A DNA stretch of 64,000 nucleotides, from contig CM072888.1 of NCBI GenBank assembly GCA_037013685.1, positions 7,235,034-7,299,033 of the forward strand. The letters are read 5' to 3'. A program made the translations under genes and the position numbers. Every line of letters begins with the position of its first letter. Within the stretch, counting starts at the first letter, position 1. Below the pieces are notes generated by a model. That model searched no databases. It saw nothing but the letters and a program-made list of their open reading frames with translations, and was not told the origin of the DNA. This stretch comes from Acridotheres tristis (lineage: Eukaryota > Chordata > Aves > Passeriformes > Sturnidae). Positions 29,340 through 43,200 of the stretch are shown here, piece by piece.

Positions 29340-29610
29340 TGCCGACGGTAATTAATTAAAAGGTGGTAATTGAATCTGATGTTCAGTTCTTATCTACATC
29401 TCACATTTCATGAGATCACAACCCGTGGTAGATACCTGAAGGGGTAGTTGCATTTTTGAAGTGCAGCTGACAACTCTTTGATGCTCACGTTGCTAATTAC
29501 CTGACTGAGAACGGATGTTTCTAACTTTTGGCAATAAATTCTTGTAACTGCTTTGCTGGTAATTCAAATGGTCATGATCTGTTTCTTAAATTTAGAAAAC
29601 ACTTATCCAG
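29340..29610. promoter_or_regulatory. Homeodomain-site-rich stretch, possible conserved noncoding element
   Basis: This non-repetitive stretch has several TAAT-type cores, including ggtaattaattaa at 29348-29360, ggtaattgaa near 29367 and gctaattacctg near 29492. There is no simple repeat or frame. Dense TAATTA motifs in complex sequence are common in vertebrate developmental enhancers. This is inference only. Confidence 0.2.
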
Positions 29611-32086
29611 TCGTGCTTGATTTGATTCACTGCTCTTGTTTCAGGGGAGAAACTGGAATGTATAAAGTTCTATAAACTGAAAAAGTGAGAAAGAATCACG
29701 AGTGAAATCAGATGTGTTGAGTGAAAATGGTTTATTGCTCATTAACAGAGGGAAAACTCTATGCTACATGAGATGGTCCAACTTGTAACAAAGGTCTTTA
29801 TCAAACATCCTTCTTTGATTCTCTTACAATTGATTTTTGATAGTGTGTTGTCTTATTCCACTAGTTCAAGTGAAAAGCCACAGGATAGAGACAATACCCA
29901 ATTACTTTTTAGGCTGAAAATAATTTCTGTTAACATTGGAAAAAAAAGACATAAGAAGCATCACACCAAGTTTAAAAGGACTCAAAATATTACAAAGGAT
30001 ATTGGAATGCTGTGAACCAGCTTTTAATGTGTGCTTCTTCACTAAGGCAGAAAATTGCACTGGGGAAAAGATACCCAACCTGTTTCTGCTCCATTGCTAC
30101 AGTTTCACAGATGATGCTCTGGTTTGAATTTCTGCTGGAGAAAGTTTAACATAGCTAACACTTTTACTGTTCTGATGAGTTCTGATATAAAATGTTAATT
30201 AAAAATCAGTTTGGTTGCATATGTATCTATGTTTAAGAGGAGTGGTATTTTCCTAAATTAATATTCTGAGACATTTCTGCTTCTTAACAACATCACTGAT
30301 TTCATTGCAGAAGCACAAGTGTAATTTTTAGACTATAAGAATAGGGGGAAATTGCCTTTTTTTTTTTTCCTCCTTCCTCATTACAATCACCATCATAAGA
30401 GTTTCCTGGTTTACCAATCCTATTCTTGTTACAGTTTCTGTCACAGAAATAAGAATGGAGCTGTAATGCCAATGCAGGCTGTGAAATGATGAGTGTCTGC
30501 ACGACAGAGTTACTGGAATCCACTTACGGGTTTTCCTGTCTAGAAGAAAAAAGACAACTGGCAATCAAAAGAGAAACACTGAGGTAAGAATGAGGTATTT
30601 GACTACTGCTGGGAAGCTAAGAAAGTAATTTTTGGGGTGGGAAGATTTCCTTGAACTCCTCTTCTGCCTGTCCCCTGTTGGTTTTATTGTCAAAGCTGAT
30701 GCATTTGCCAACAAGCCTCCTAAAGAATGGTAGCTATGACCATGTTACTGCAGTTCCAAAAGCAACAACTAGACCCAAAAATAAGTTAATGTCCTGTACA
30801 GTTGTCTTTTCAGTTATAGTAATAAGAGATTTGGCCCGTGAAATTAATAAATATGTACATTTTTTACATTCTCAATCTCTTCTCAGTAACATTTCAATCA
30901 TTTTATTATATGTTATAACTCTGGCTGTATGTTGGCAGATATATTCAAACATCATTGCTGACTGAATACATATGGTCAGTTAATACTCAATTAAAAGCAA
31001 TCACAATGATTGGGGTAATTTGGTTTCTGAGGTTCACCCCAGATTTACAGAATTATAACTGAGATATGAATTTGACTGTTTAATGGAATCTTGTTGTTAA
31101 TTGGTAGATAATACTTTTTGAATGCTGAGTATCACTTTGTTCCATGTGCTATAGGCAATTGCTTCATCTAATTTAATGTGTTGAACAGTTGAAATAGTTA
31201 TGTAGGTGTTCCTTGCCTTGTACTTGTTTGTTCTACATTTTATTCAATTTTTCCAGTTTAGAACATGGCATCCTTTCAGAGTGTTTTGTATAATATTGCT
31301 TTGTCTTAGATATTCTGAATGATTTTATGCTGACAGTAGTTGTTCTTCCTCAGAATTCATGTCTTCCCAATATTTTTCTGGCCTTTATGAGAGACACTTT
31401 ATTAGCTGTCTATTTTGGAACACTTCAAAAGAATGACGTTCTGTGATCTTAGTCTCTAAGGGCAGTTTTCGCTTTGCCTGCCCTGGCCCAGTTCTCCACA
31501 TTCTGGATGCTTAAAAGAATCACAACCAAAGCATTACTGTTATTAGTTAAATGGTATTACAAGTTTCAGTCATGTAATTGTCACAAGGACAATGATCTCA
31601 ACAAATATGCCATTCTTCAGCAGTGGAGAAAGGAGAAAAACCCATGCACTCAGAGGAGTCTTGTGAGATGAGTTATCTATTGATGAACCCTCTGTTATTT
31701 CTTCATTCTAATCTCAGGTGAAGATTAAAAAAAAAATGACACTTTTGCCATACATCTCAGTACTTCAGTGAAGGTGATTTGACAGCATGTCTATGAAAGG
31801 CCAGATGGTAGGAGAATACTCTGAAGTGTGTTCTTTTCTTTCCCTCCAGTAGATTGTTTCATTCCAGTGGATAATTGATGCAGAAGGGAAATTCACAGCA
31901 TAAACCACTTTCTATAAACATCAAAATGGTTGGAGAGGGAAACAAAGTTTTATTATTTTAGGGGGGGTTGAATGCTGTTTAAAAGGTGCCTCTTATCAGC
32001 CCTTTTAGAGAACACTTGGGCAAATGAGTAAAAGCTTCTGATGTTTATTATTGTTAAGTTCAAACACTTGCTGTCAGCAGGTGACA

Positions 32087-32114
32087 TTCCATATATGTGT
32101 GTGCATATATGGAA
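32087..32114. repeat. Perfect 11 bp inverted repeat with TG-rich loop
   Basis: ttccatatatg (32087-32097) and its exact reverse complement (32104-32114) enclose the loop tgtgtg. The alternating purine-pyrimidine core could also adopt non-B forms. Confidence 0.85.
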
Positions 32115-35100
32115 CACAATTTCTTGTCTGTCTAGGTAATGCTTTAACAATTATGAGCAATGCAATGAGGGAAATATTGGAGCAAAGTTCTCTCTAGCTG
32201 GACACCTGAATGTCTTGATATTGGTTAGACAACCCATAGATAATTTCTGCTCTGAAATAAGTTCATATAATGTTCCCAATTAAATATTTTTATGCTACCA
32301 CCTTCCTCTGCAACTAGGCATCCAAATCTTGCAACTCTAAGATTCAAAATACTATCCAAGTTTCTGTTTAAAAGAATAGTAGTATTCTTGTTTCTGTGTG
32401 CCTTTATAATACTGAGAGTAGACCTTTCTTCAAAAGAAATAAACTTCCTTTATGCAAAAAAGCTGCAAACGATTAAACTTCAGCAAGTTACATTACTTAG
32501 TGAAAACATACAAAAATTATCAACTTGTTCTCCTGTAAAATAAAAATATATGGACATCAAATGCAATGATGGGTTTAACCAGGAACTATACAAAATCTCC
32601 TGCTCTAAATTAAATGGTTTGATGAAACAAAATCACTAGTTGCTCTAGGCCATTTTGGGAGCAGAAAACAGAGTGATATTTTCTGGATCACTTAAATGAA
32701 CATGGGTAAAAAACATTTTGTGTCTGAACAAGGGGAAAAAAACATGCAATGAAGCAGCAAATCAGATAAACACTTAATTGTTTTGAATATTGATGGATGG
32801 TTTCCCATGGTACCAAAAGGATGTGTTTGGGTGTGTATTTAGCTCTTACCATTGTTGTTGATAATTTTATCAGATATAAGATATCATATTGGTTCAGTGT
32901 AAAAAAAGGTGCATTTTAAGGCCAATAAAAATGAACTGTGGTATGAATGCATGAAACTTTATTTCAGTAAAAAACCAATATAATAGCAAAGATGTTTTCA
33001 TTATCTTTCATATTTCTGAGTTCATAGCAGTGCTTCATACCTGAAGAAAGTTTTGCCAGCTCTTTCAGGTTTGGGGCTTTGGGTGCTTTTTTTGGCATCC
33101 ACCTTGAGAGATATTTTTGCTTTTGCCCTTGTCCACATTGAATTGCTGGTGAATTTTCTACCTTGTAATCCGAAGTGTTTTTTCAAATGTTGAAAATGGG
33201 ATGGCTTTTTAAATCATACACCCTGCTGCTTTCTGGGGGGGGCAGGGAGAGTTTTGTTCTTAATGCTTCTGGAATTCAGCTGGAGCCACTGCTTTCTGCA
33301 GGCATGGGCAGGTGCTGTGTGACTGTTCATGCTGAACAGCTCCAAGGTGCCACAATCACAACTACACTAGCATTTCTTTATTGTAAGATGATGTTTTCTC
33401 AGTCCATTTCTGCATAGTTCTACCCTCTAGGCTGCAGTTAGGTCTCTCTAAAATCAAATGGCACAACCTATGATGTCATGATGTGGTCAAGATATGGAAA
33501 CATTGACTTGTTAATTGGGATCACTTTATAGATGTTAAAATGTTGATGTGTTTGATTGTTCATTTATTCTCTTGTAGTAGTTCTTGTTGAGGTAAAGCTG
33601 TACACATTTAAATAGTTCAGATTTTTTTTATGAATCAGTCCCTCCAAAGTGGTAATTAATTTAGATGGCATTCTCTGAACTCTGAACTCCTTGCAATATA
33701 TCATTTTTTTGCTGCTGCCCTGCACAGGAAAGTGGAGTTTTGGCAATGCCACGTGAACAGAAGTCATTAATCATTTCTATGTGAAGCCTGTGTACACACA
33801 ACCAAATCTAGCAGTAGTTTTTACTGCATCTGATAGCACAGAGTAAATGTTAGAAACAAAAGGGTCAACTCAACTGCAATCTAAAGTATTTTCTCTAAAG
33901 AATAATTGGTGTTTTTCCTAAAGGAATGACACTTGAAAATGTGAGGCTCTCTGTTGACTGCACACAGTTGTATCTAAAGTCTGAACTATTACTGAGTTTC
34001 CAAAAGGTTTGTTACACATACTAGAATATCTTTCTGTTGGAAAGAGTGTAATTGTGAGTATCCAGCAGGAGTGAACCAAAAACTTTTCATTCAGTTAGCA
34101 TCTTATCAAAGAAGAATACAGCTGGATGACAGATCTATGGGAATTTGAGAGATATAACTGGTCCTTTTTAGAACAAGTTAATCTTCTTGTCCCCAAAAAT
34201 GATGATTTAAATCAATTTTTTTTTTCCTCTCAGTAGTTTATTTAACCATTTACACTTTTAAATAGTCTGCAAGAATAAAAGTGTCACCATTCCCTCCTGT
34301 GCTTCACTGTTTCTCAAATGACAAGAACTTTTTAACTCTCAGGCACCATTACTCCTATTTGTTAGAGTGGTACTCTGATAAGCATTTTGGTAATTTTGTC
34401 TTCTTGTCTGTCACTCTCCAGTAAAAGAAGATGAAATATTTTTTTTGCCACTATGAACTTCTAATGCACCGAGTCATCTGATCCTTTCTGACTTCTTGAG
34501 AACAAAAGCCAGCAGTACATGACAGATAAAAGGGGTATGGAAGAGATTTTGCCTCTATAATAGCTACTTACATGGAAAAAAAATAACCTATTTTCTAGTT
34601 GCAAGTGGTAGTTAGATTCTGTGAGCTGCAAAGGAGTGACATAGAAGCAGATGATACCAGTCTTCTCTTAATAAGCTTTTCTCCTGACTCTTAGGAGGAA
34701 ATGAATTGGAAAAGCAAAGAGACAGAGAATGTTGTTTCCTGTGTGGTTTCATGTATCCTGTGATGTACCCTCAGATTTCTGTAGTCTACTAGAAAATGTA
34801 CATTTTGTGCAAAAGGTTTTTCTGTTTTCTAATAATATCAGATTCCTGATGCATTTTACTGTTTATTGGTCACATTACAATACCACTGAAAACTCTCAGC
34901 TGAACTTTGAAAAGCATAAGCTACTTGTTTCTCTGCAGGATAAGCAGGCAAGGGGTGCCTTTTATTGTGAGTTTTTCTTGTCTTCCTGCCCAAACCATCA
35001 ACAAATATACAGGTGTACAGGAAATACTGTTACTGTGTCCTACACAGTGAACTGAAGACACCAAATGCTTTGCCTTAAAAACAATGAGAAAAAGTCTCAA

Positions 35101-37009
35101 ACATTTATATATAGATTTTTTTTTTGTTTGTTTTTGCACTGCAGTTAAGTACTTTTGGAATAAGACTACTCTTTTTGCCTTTTGGAATCTGTGTATAGAT
35201 ACAGAGAAATGAATTATCACTTTGTGTTTACTGTTTCCCTACACGTGCAAATCTTGTTGCAAATTAGACAAGAAATAACAAAAGCTACCGACTTCCAATC
35301 AGGTTATGGAGTCTTTTATTCTGTGCTGATAATACTTTGAATTTATTTTCCAGCTGTTTCATACTTTTTTCTCCTTACAGTCAAGGAGAGGGAACTCCCA
35401 CTGACAGATTTACCAGTTGTTTTTGGTGTTGACTGGTTATAATCTCAGTAGGGGATATTACTCCTTCATGAATTATGAAACTCTAATGCAGTTTGTAGTG
35501 TTGTGAGATTTTATGAGTTTGACAGATGGCTGTTCTGTTCTTCTGAGCCTTGGTTATCTGTCTAAAAAAACTCCTAGGTGTCTGAATGTATCTAGACTTC
35601 AGCAAATAAAACCACAGAGCCTTATCGTTGGGATAATCTTTACAAACATTTCGTGGGCTCTCGTGACCCATAAAGCTGCAGACTGTAAAATAACACTTTA
35701 CTGTGTGCTCTCAGTGCAGAGTTCCCTGCAGTTACACTTTGAGAGTGAGGTTTCTCCTCATATGGATGTGACTGCCTACCTGCACAGATGAATAGGAGTG
35801 AACAGCAAAGCCATAGAAAGAACTAAATTACATTTATCATGTACTTTCGGTTGATTTCCTTCCAATTTGCCCATTAATTCATTTCAAGAGGTACCTCTGA
35901 GACTCCTTTTAAAACTATTTATTAATGTGTAGATTTTTTTTATGGGTGTAAGGCATGCCATAACCACATTTATGTTCAGATGGGGGACTGGGACCAAGAA
36001 AAATATTGTGGCAAAGAGGGTTTTGTCTTGATTTTCCAGAGAGAGATTTTCAGGCATTAAGAATGTACTTAGGCATTTTGGGTAGTAAAACAGAAATAAA
36101 CAGTGTGAACCTTTACTAGATCAACAGAAATTTTAAAGTTGAAACATTCAGCATGGGGGCAAAGGCCAAAGCAGAAACAGAACCTGGGACATTCTGGAGG
36201 AGCTTGCACCACTGCCTTGTAAAGCCTTTTATAAAACAGTTTAATTGCATTGCTCTCTGCTGGTAATAGAAAAGATTGCAGTCTGATGTTTAAAACCTAG
36301 AGAAAAAAATATCCATCTGGCAGAAGATCTGGTGGAAGAATTCAGCAGAATGTTTCTGTATTTGGCATCAAAAATAGGGTGCTTGGGATTTCTTTTTCCC
36401 TGCAAATAGGATGTTCCCTTCCTTAGAGGAAAACGAAACATCCCACAGCTACATGGGCTGCTGAGGGAACTGTTGTGTGGAATGAGGAGGAAAAGGTCTC
36501 CTGTGGCCTGGTGCTGTAGATTTTTTTTTTCTGGTTGTTTTAGTGCTACATTCAAAATTGATACACACATTGAGGGAAAAAAAAAAACCAAAAACCAATT
36601 TCTCATCTAAATGAAAAAAAGGAGCCACCCAAAATCCAGCTGTGTCAGGCAGGCACTACACTTGCATCCAGGTTAAGGAGCACAGCCACTCGACCCTTGA
36701 CTGATCTGAAGTAACACACTGATGACATTTTGGAGAGGTCATGACTTTTCCAGTAGCAGAACAGAAACATTAGCTCTTCTTTGTCCTACTGTGAATGCTG
36801 ATGAAACCCTTTGCTATGCCATCCTTTAAAACAAATTCTGGAAACAGGAAGAAAAAAGAAAAGCCAGGAGCACTAGTATAACTTTTTCCCCTAATTCACC
36901 TCTAAATTGAGTTTTCAGTGGTAAAGTGATATTCTAATAAAAAGATACTTACTAGATTCTATTCCTCCCCCTGTCTCCAATCCTCCTTCCCAACAACAGG
37001 GCATTACCT

Positions 37010-37200
37010 GAATGCAAGGCAAGGAGCTGCGCCCAAGACCAGTTTGGGTTTTCTTGAGAAATCAAATAGCCCTCATGCTAATGAGATATTTTCTCTGGAA
37101 ATGAGCTCATTACTGTTCATTTTCCTCTGCTTTTAATCTGTTCTTCAAGTGTGTGTCATCTTGACAAGTTTCAAAAGGCATTTCATGAATCTGCAACAAA
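37010..37200. promoter_or_regulatory. Possible conserved noncoding element with octamer-like site
   Basis: This complex, non-repetitive stretch contains an ATGCTAAT octamer-like site at 37075-37082 running into CTAATGAG, then gagctcattac near 37104. The style resembles vertebrate POU/homeodomain enhancers. No frame or repeat explains it. Conservation is not shown. Confidence 0.2.
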
Positions 37201-37951
37201 AGCAAAGTTAAAAAGAGAAGTCTTGCACTAATGAAAACATAGTCATGCTTCAGTCATGAATTTAATTATGGAAGAGAGGAGAGCAGGGATGGGCCACAGA
37301 TCAGAGAACTGAACTGGGGGAAAAAAAGTGAAATTATATAAAGGGAGAGGAAAACAAAGACTGAGAAACTACAGCTATTAAATTTGTGAAATGAAGTGCA
37401 TGACAACTACCAATAGAGTATAAATTTTGAATATGTATAATTTCCTGATAATAGCATATTCTGTCTGAGCCGAGATTATTGTAATGTTATGATTTACAGA
37501 TAAAATATTTGATTCAGGATAATGGAAGGACAGTTTCTAAATAAGTCAGAACTTCAACTATTTCAGATTTTTCTTGATCTGACTCCATCTCTGCTGTTCA
37601 CCAAGTTTAGGATTGATTATACTTTGTTTCAGAGGACTTGCATTTAATACTCAATTTTTATTAACCTGTGCAGGATTTGGTAGAATGAAATCCAATCTGT
37701 GACTTAGGTTGCTCATCAAATAACTTGGTAAATTATTTGCAGAGCTGAACATTAAATTCTAAATGATCCTGTATGTAGCAGAATATCACCATTATAGTCT
37801 GTTTTGTTCTCAATATTACATAGCATTTGCAAAGTTTCATCAAATTTAGTTTCTACTTTCTCTCCATCTGGAAATTTGTCCTAAGCAGTTTAAGATATTG
37901 CAAATATTGAATTATTTTCTTTGTTATATGGGTAAAGCTGGGGGTTGGGTG

Positions 37952-37972
37952 GTTGTTGTTGTTGTTGTTGTT
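37952..37972. repeat. (GTT)7 microsatellite
   Basis: About seven GTT units follow a G-rich ggggttgggtg. On the opposite strand they encode an Asn run in a 119-codon frame, which is an artefact of the repeat. Confidence 0.9.
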
Positions 37973-39599
37973 AAGCAGTGTAAGAATTCGGAAATAAACT
38001 TTCTTTCTAGTAGTCCCTTTTTTGCTTACATCATTTCTTTGTATAGCTCTGAAGACTTGCCATGAGTCATTTTTATGACATTGTAACCACCACGTATGAA
38101 TGAAAAACAGGCTCTCAGTCTGTGCAGATAGTAAAAACAATGGTCTAAAAAGGTACCACAGCCCTTTATAAATGTTAAAATAGATGTCCTCCAATAAAGC
38201 TTTTGTTTGCACAGTGCCTTAACATATAAAGGTAATATAATGGAAACAGACTGCTACAAAATAATTGTAGAAAGTGATGTAAGTACACCCAGTGCAATTG
38301 GGGTTCTGCTTCCTCAATTGCTTTCATTTCGAGAATTGTGAAATGTGTATAACTTATTTTTGCTCCTTTGAAAGATAGTTTTAAAGTATTGCCTGCTTCC
38401 TCTGGGGTATTTGCAACAGAAAAACTGATCACTTAATTTGAAAATAATGTCAGATGACAACTAGCCCTGGTAAAAACTAGAAAATATTAAAAAAAAAAAT
38501 CTCATGTGCACTTTCATGTTCAGATGAGCTGCCCTTGTTGTCTTTTAGCTCCTCTTGTATTTGATCTTCTGCATACTGAGCAATCAGTGATGCTGCAAGT
38601 CCCTGATTACAGCAAGTGCTGGGAAGTGATGATTTTCCTGGTGGAGAACTGCACAGGGACATGTATGCTACATCACCTCAGTATTTTGATACAGTCTGCA
38701 TTTCCAAGGAGCTAAAATAAACTCTTAAATCATTCACTGTTCAAGGGCCATGCAGCTTCTCCATGTCCTCTATTAAAGATCATGATGTAATTCAAAATTA
38801 TAGTCATAAAAAAAAGACTTTATGAGTTATGACAGGGAAATACAGGGGTCATAAACTTCATTTAGAGATTAGATTCTAGTAGAATCTTGGAGGTATTGAG
38901 TCATGTGATTTATATGGTTAAATGTACCAATATTTTAAAGTCTGCTGCTTCAAATAGAAAATATGTTTTGCAGCCACTCTAGTACAGGTTAGTGTGCAGC
39001 AAAGGTTCCATTGCCTGGAATAGTGAATCTCGTTTGAAAGACCAGAAAAATAAATGTCATGGAAATTAAGAGTTTTTCTAGAGGGGATAAAATAAATTCT
39101 CAACTTTGGCTTCTGAAGATGAGTGAAGCTGTCAGTTTTACACTGAAAACCTAAGACAGAAATTCAGTTTAAAATTAACTCCAGAGAGGTTCCTGTTTAG
39201 GCCTTTCAAGCTTTGTATTGAAATAGGGATAAATGTAAGTATAGTCAAATATAAAACAGCCAGGAGGATCCGTTAGACATTGTATTTTGTAACCTTTGAA
39301 GAAAAAAGAGAAGTTGGCATTATTGTTAGAGTAAAATAAGAAGTGCTAATAAGGAATTCTTCGTGCTGAATATTTTTATAAAGAAATTAGTATTTTGACT
39401 AAAGGTTTAAAATAATCTTCATTCATTGAGAGAAAAATGGTTGTGAAGTGATTCTAAAAAAAAATTGCAATAAATATGGACACGCAATTTTTCAGGTTGA
39501 GTAATCAAAGGTCAAAATCTAGGTTATAATTTTCCAACTGAGGTTATCCTTACAGTTTTTTAAAAAACAAGTCTATGTTATTTGAGATATCTCAATACA

Positions 39600-40260
39600 C
39601 ATTTAGCCAGTGAGCATGCTTTTATTTCCAGATGGTGGTTTGATTTATTTAAATGAGATAGGCTCCTACTTTGGCCTTAGTTTTTCTCTTTCCTTTCTGT
39701 TGTTTATCATCCACGTTTTCTATTTCAAGTGATTTTGGCACCAAGGTCGAAATATTTAATGCATACTGTTAGGCTGAGCAAAATAGATGCAAGCTGCTGA
39801 AGGAAGAGATGTTTTCTTCCTGATGTAAATCAGCTGAGCTGAGCAATAGTGGTGCTTTCTTCTGAGATTTTCCATTTGGTAGTGCAGCTGATTTCCAGCC
39901 ATTGCTATTTTTCATGCAGCATGAGTTGGGTTCTGAGCTCATACATCACTGACCGCCTGCTAAAAATGGAATTCCATTTACATTTCATACATCGTCATCC
40001 CATTTCTCCTTTCGGGAAGGCTTTCTCTCTTTCTCCCCTCAACATACAATGATGGGGTGGGCTGTTAAAGACATTTAATAGCCCTCTCAGTGTGCAGACA
40101 AATAATTTGGAGAAAGATGTATAAGCCTAATTAATAAATTGGTGCTACTTCATCATCTGAGCATCACCTAATTAAAAATAACACCGAAAAAAGATAGAAA
40201 TTGTGATGTCATCTGCCTGCTCTTTGTCTGTGTGATTTTTACACAGGCACAAGGAGTTAT
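39600..40260. promoter_or_regulatory. Possible conserved noncoding element cluster
   Basis: About 650 bp of high-complexity sequence in an otherwise AT-monotonous region. It has TAATTA-type sites (cctaattaataaa near 40126 and cacctaattaaaa near 40166) and a gatgtcatctg site near 40206 that resembles a CRE/bZIP site. It contains E-box-like cagctg motifs (near 39830 and 39888). No long frame or repeat is present. The regulatory role is inferred from motif density only. Confidence 0.22.
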
Positions 40261-43200
40261 CCTTGAAGCTTGTCTTAAAAACGTAAACAGATTGGGTGCT
40301 GGGGGATGGAGGGAAATCTGACACTTTAAACATTTGATGTATTTTGAAAATATGATGATAAAAATATTGGCAACCTTAAAAAATACTTGGTTTTTAATTT
40401 TTTTCTTTTCAGATTTCTATGATGCATTTCAATGTACCTTTAGTTTAAAAGGAAAAAATAAATAGACAAAGCCTTTGTTTGGGTAACCTTTTGTTCTGAT
40501 TTTCTCCTAAATTATTCTCTTATATTCTAAAATTATAATGATTTGGGGTGGAGTGGAATTTAGTAAAAATTCAGCAGTTTTAAAAACACTGTTGCTCACA
40601 AGGGTTATTGCACAAAAAGTAAAAAAAAAACTGTAATGAATTTTATCTAAAGATTAGTGGGATGAATTTAGTAGAATTAGAAACTAGAACTGTGTTGTGA
40701 AGATATATACAGATATCTGCACGACTTATATCAATGTGCTTTATTTTATATATTTTTTTAAGGATTTTGTCGTGACAAATTTACCAAGGCCCAGTTCAAA
40801 CCCTACGAACAATTACAGAATAGGAATGAGCCCCTGTGGGTGTCACAGCCAAGCTCAGTTCCAGCTGAAGGTACACTGAAGGCTTGTGCACAGACTTGTG
40901 TAACTGTGTTGTCTGCCAAATGCACAAAGCTGCAGTCACCTGCAGGGCTTCTGAGGAAAGGAAGGATTGGGCTTGAGAAGGGTTATTTGGAGCAACGTGG
41001 AAGAATAAGAGAGGTGTTATTCTTCAGTTTGCTTTCTTTCTAAATTACACTATTGTACATGGCATAGTGCTAGCACAAAAAAGGGAAGAATTGCTGTCCT
41101 CATTAGATGATGTCTGGGCCCAGCGTTAAGGTAAAAGCAGAGCGATTTCCTGGCTCTTCCTTTAGAACATGAAAAGAGAATCACAGGCACTCCAAAATAT
41201 CTTATAGAAGTCAGCAAGAGTCTTTCCTCTGATCTCAGGAAGTACCAATTGAGGCTTTGCAGACTTCCTTCGAAGGTGGAAGCTGTTCCTAATTCTAAAA
41301 ATTATTTATTAGGCCAGGTATACCAAGCAGACTCAGGATACAGTGAGGATTTCACTCTTGGTATATCTTTCTTTTCACTTTGTGCTTGCTTGTGCTTGTT
41401 TCTATTAGGCCATCTCTCTTTGTTCTAATTCCTTTTTTCACCAGGTATATAAAACAATGTAGAAAGTATCCCTTAAATGCTATGAATTAGGATTTTAGCC
41501 AAATGAATAAACTACAGAAATTCTCAAGTGCCACTGCTTTGCCTGCAACCTACAGATACCATCATTCGAAATCACTTTTTTCTATTGCAGTGATTCTTCA
41601 TAGTTAAAAACTGGAAAACATAAGTTTGTCCTGGGAAGAGGCTGGATCAGGACCAGAGGTAATGTTTTTTCTGATGAGTATGGGGTGTTAAGATATTCCA
41701 ACTTCAGATTTCCTGTTTTCCATGTTCAGGGAAAAAGGCATTAGTTCGTTATGTATAGACAAAGGTATCAGTGAGAAAGAGCAGATTTCCAGTTGTGGGC
41801 CACATGAAAGTGAAGTATTGGTAGGTGTTCTTACCATTTTGGTCTGCATCACGTGTTCCTTGAGCAAAAAGTATCTTCACCAATGGAGAAATACTTATCC
41901 ACAAATCAAAAAAGAAAAAAAGACACCTGAAAGTAAAATCTCTATTGGTTGTATGGGTTTATGGATGATGGAATCCATTTCTAATAAGCAAAATTACACT
42001 GTTCTAATGAGAAGTATCTTGTGACTTATGAATTTATGACATAGAATTTAAATTTTCAGCTCAGTCTTGCTTGACAAAGTCTATCTCCACCTAAACTACA
42101 TATAATTTAATCTGGAGCATGCATTTGCTCAGTAAAGTACAGGAAACTTTGTGCTGGAAATTCCACTAGTGACCTATGTTCAGCTGGTGAGATATGCAGC
42201 TCAACAAGAACATGAGACATCCAGATCCTGACATATGCTTTCTGCTAAATAAAGGTTTGTAAAATGTCAACAGTTAATGTGTAACTCATCCTTTAAGGTG
42301 TAGTCTGTTGAAAGTCTTAATAATAAAATGTATCAATAAAACACACATCTTTGTAACTAAAATTTGCAAAACAAAATTCTATGCATCCTTTAATTAAAAT
42401 ATACTCTTTGAGCTATTGTATGAATAAGAATTTAGACAGAAAAATCTGTACATAAATCAGTGAAGAATCATCTGACAGTGTGATTCAATGTATGCATTAT
42501 GTAACTTGATCACAACATTAAATGAAATATTAAATTACAGAATATGTTATTTAGATGAATCATTAAAAATAGACAAAGCAGATTGATAATTGATTCTTTA
42601 GGGGAACTGATAGTCTAAGCAACTTTTGAAAGGACCCAAAGCTTCACACTAGGTCACATTTACTTCCTTTGCCATTGCAAGGAGCACTGTTTGTACCTAT
42701 GCAGGAGCACCAGGATTTGACAAACTTGATCAAGTAAAATAGCATGCTCGAGATTGAGCGTTGGAGATTTGCCTCACTTTTCTGTCCATGTTGGTTCTCT
42801 TGTCTGCTTTCCTGACGTGGCACATGAGTCTGTAAGGATGGTCTGAATGCTCATAAAACCAGCTGAGAAGACTCGGGGAACTTCTGAAAGAAGTCAACAC
42901 TAAATGAGAAAAGCAAGATTTCTCTGCCTGTAGTTGAGGAGGGAAAATGCAGTTTGTTTTGTTTCCATTTAGCTGGGGTTGTTTCCCCTGGTATTCAGTG
43001 CCCCTTTGATTTCAATAAAGTCTATAGGTTGGATGTTTTGCTCTTAGAAATGAAGAGAACCAGTACAATAGAAGTAAGCCTGCTTTTGGGGGATTGCCAG
43101 TCACTCCTGTGTGAGGCATTTGAAGTTCTTCAGAAGGGATGTTTGCTGTTTGCCAGCAGGTTTGAAAAATTTTCTAGGGGAAAAGACAACTTTAGCAAAA

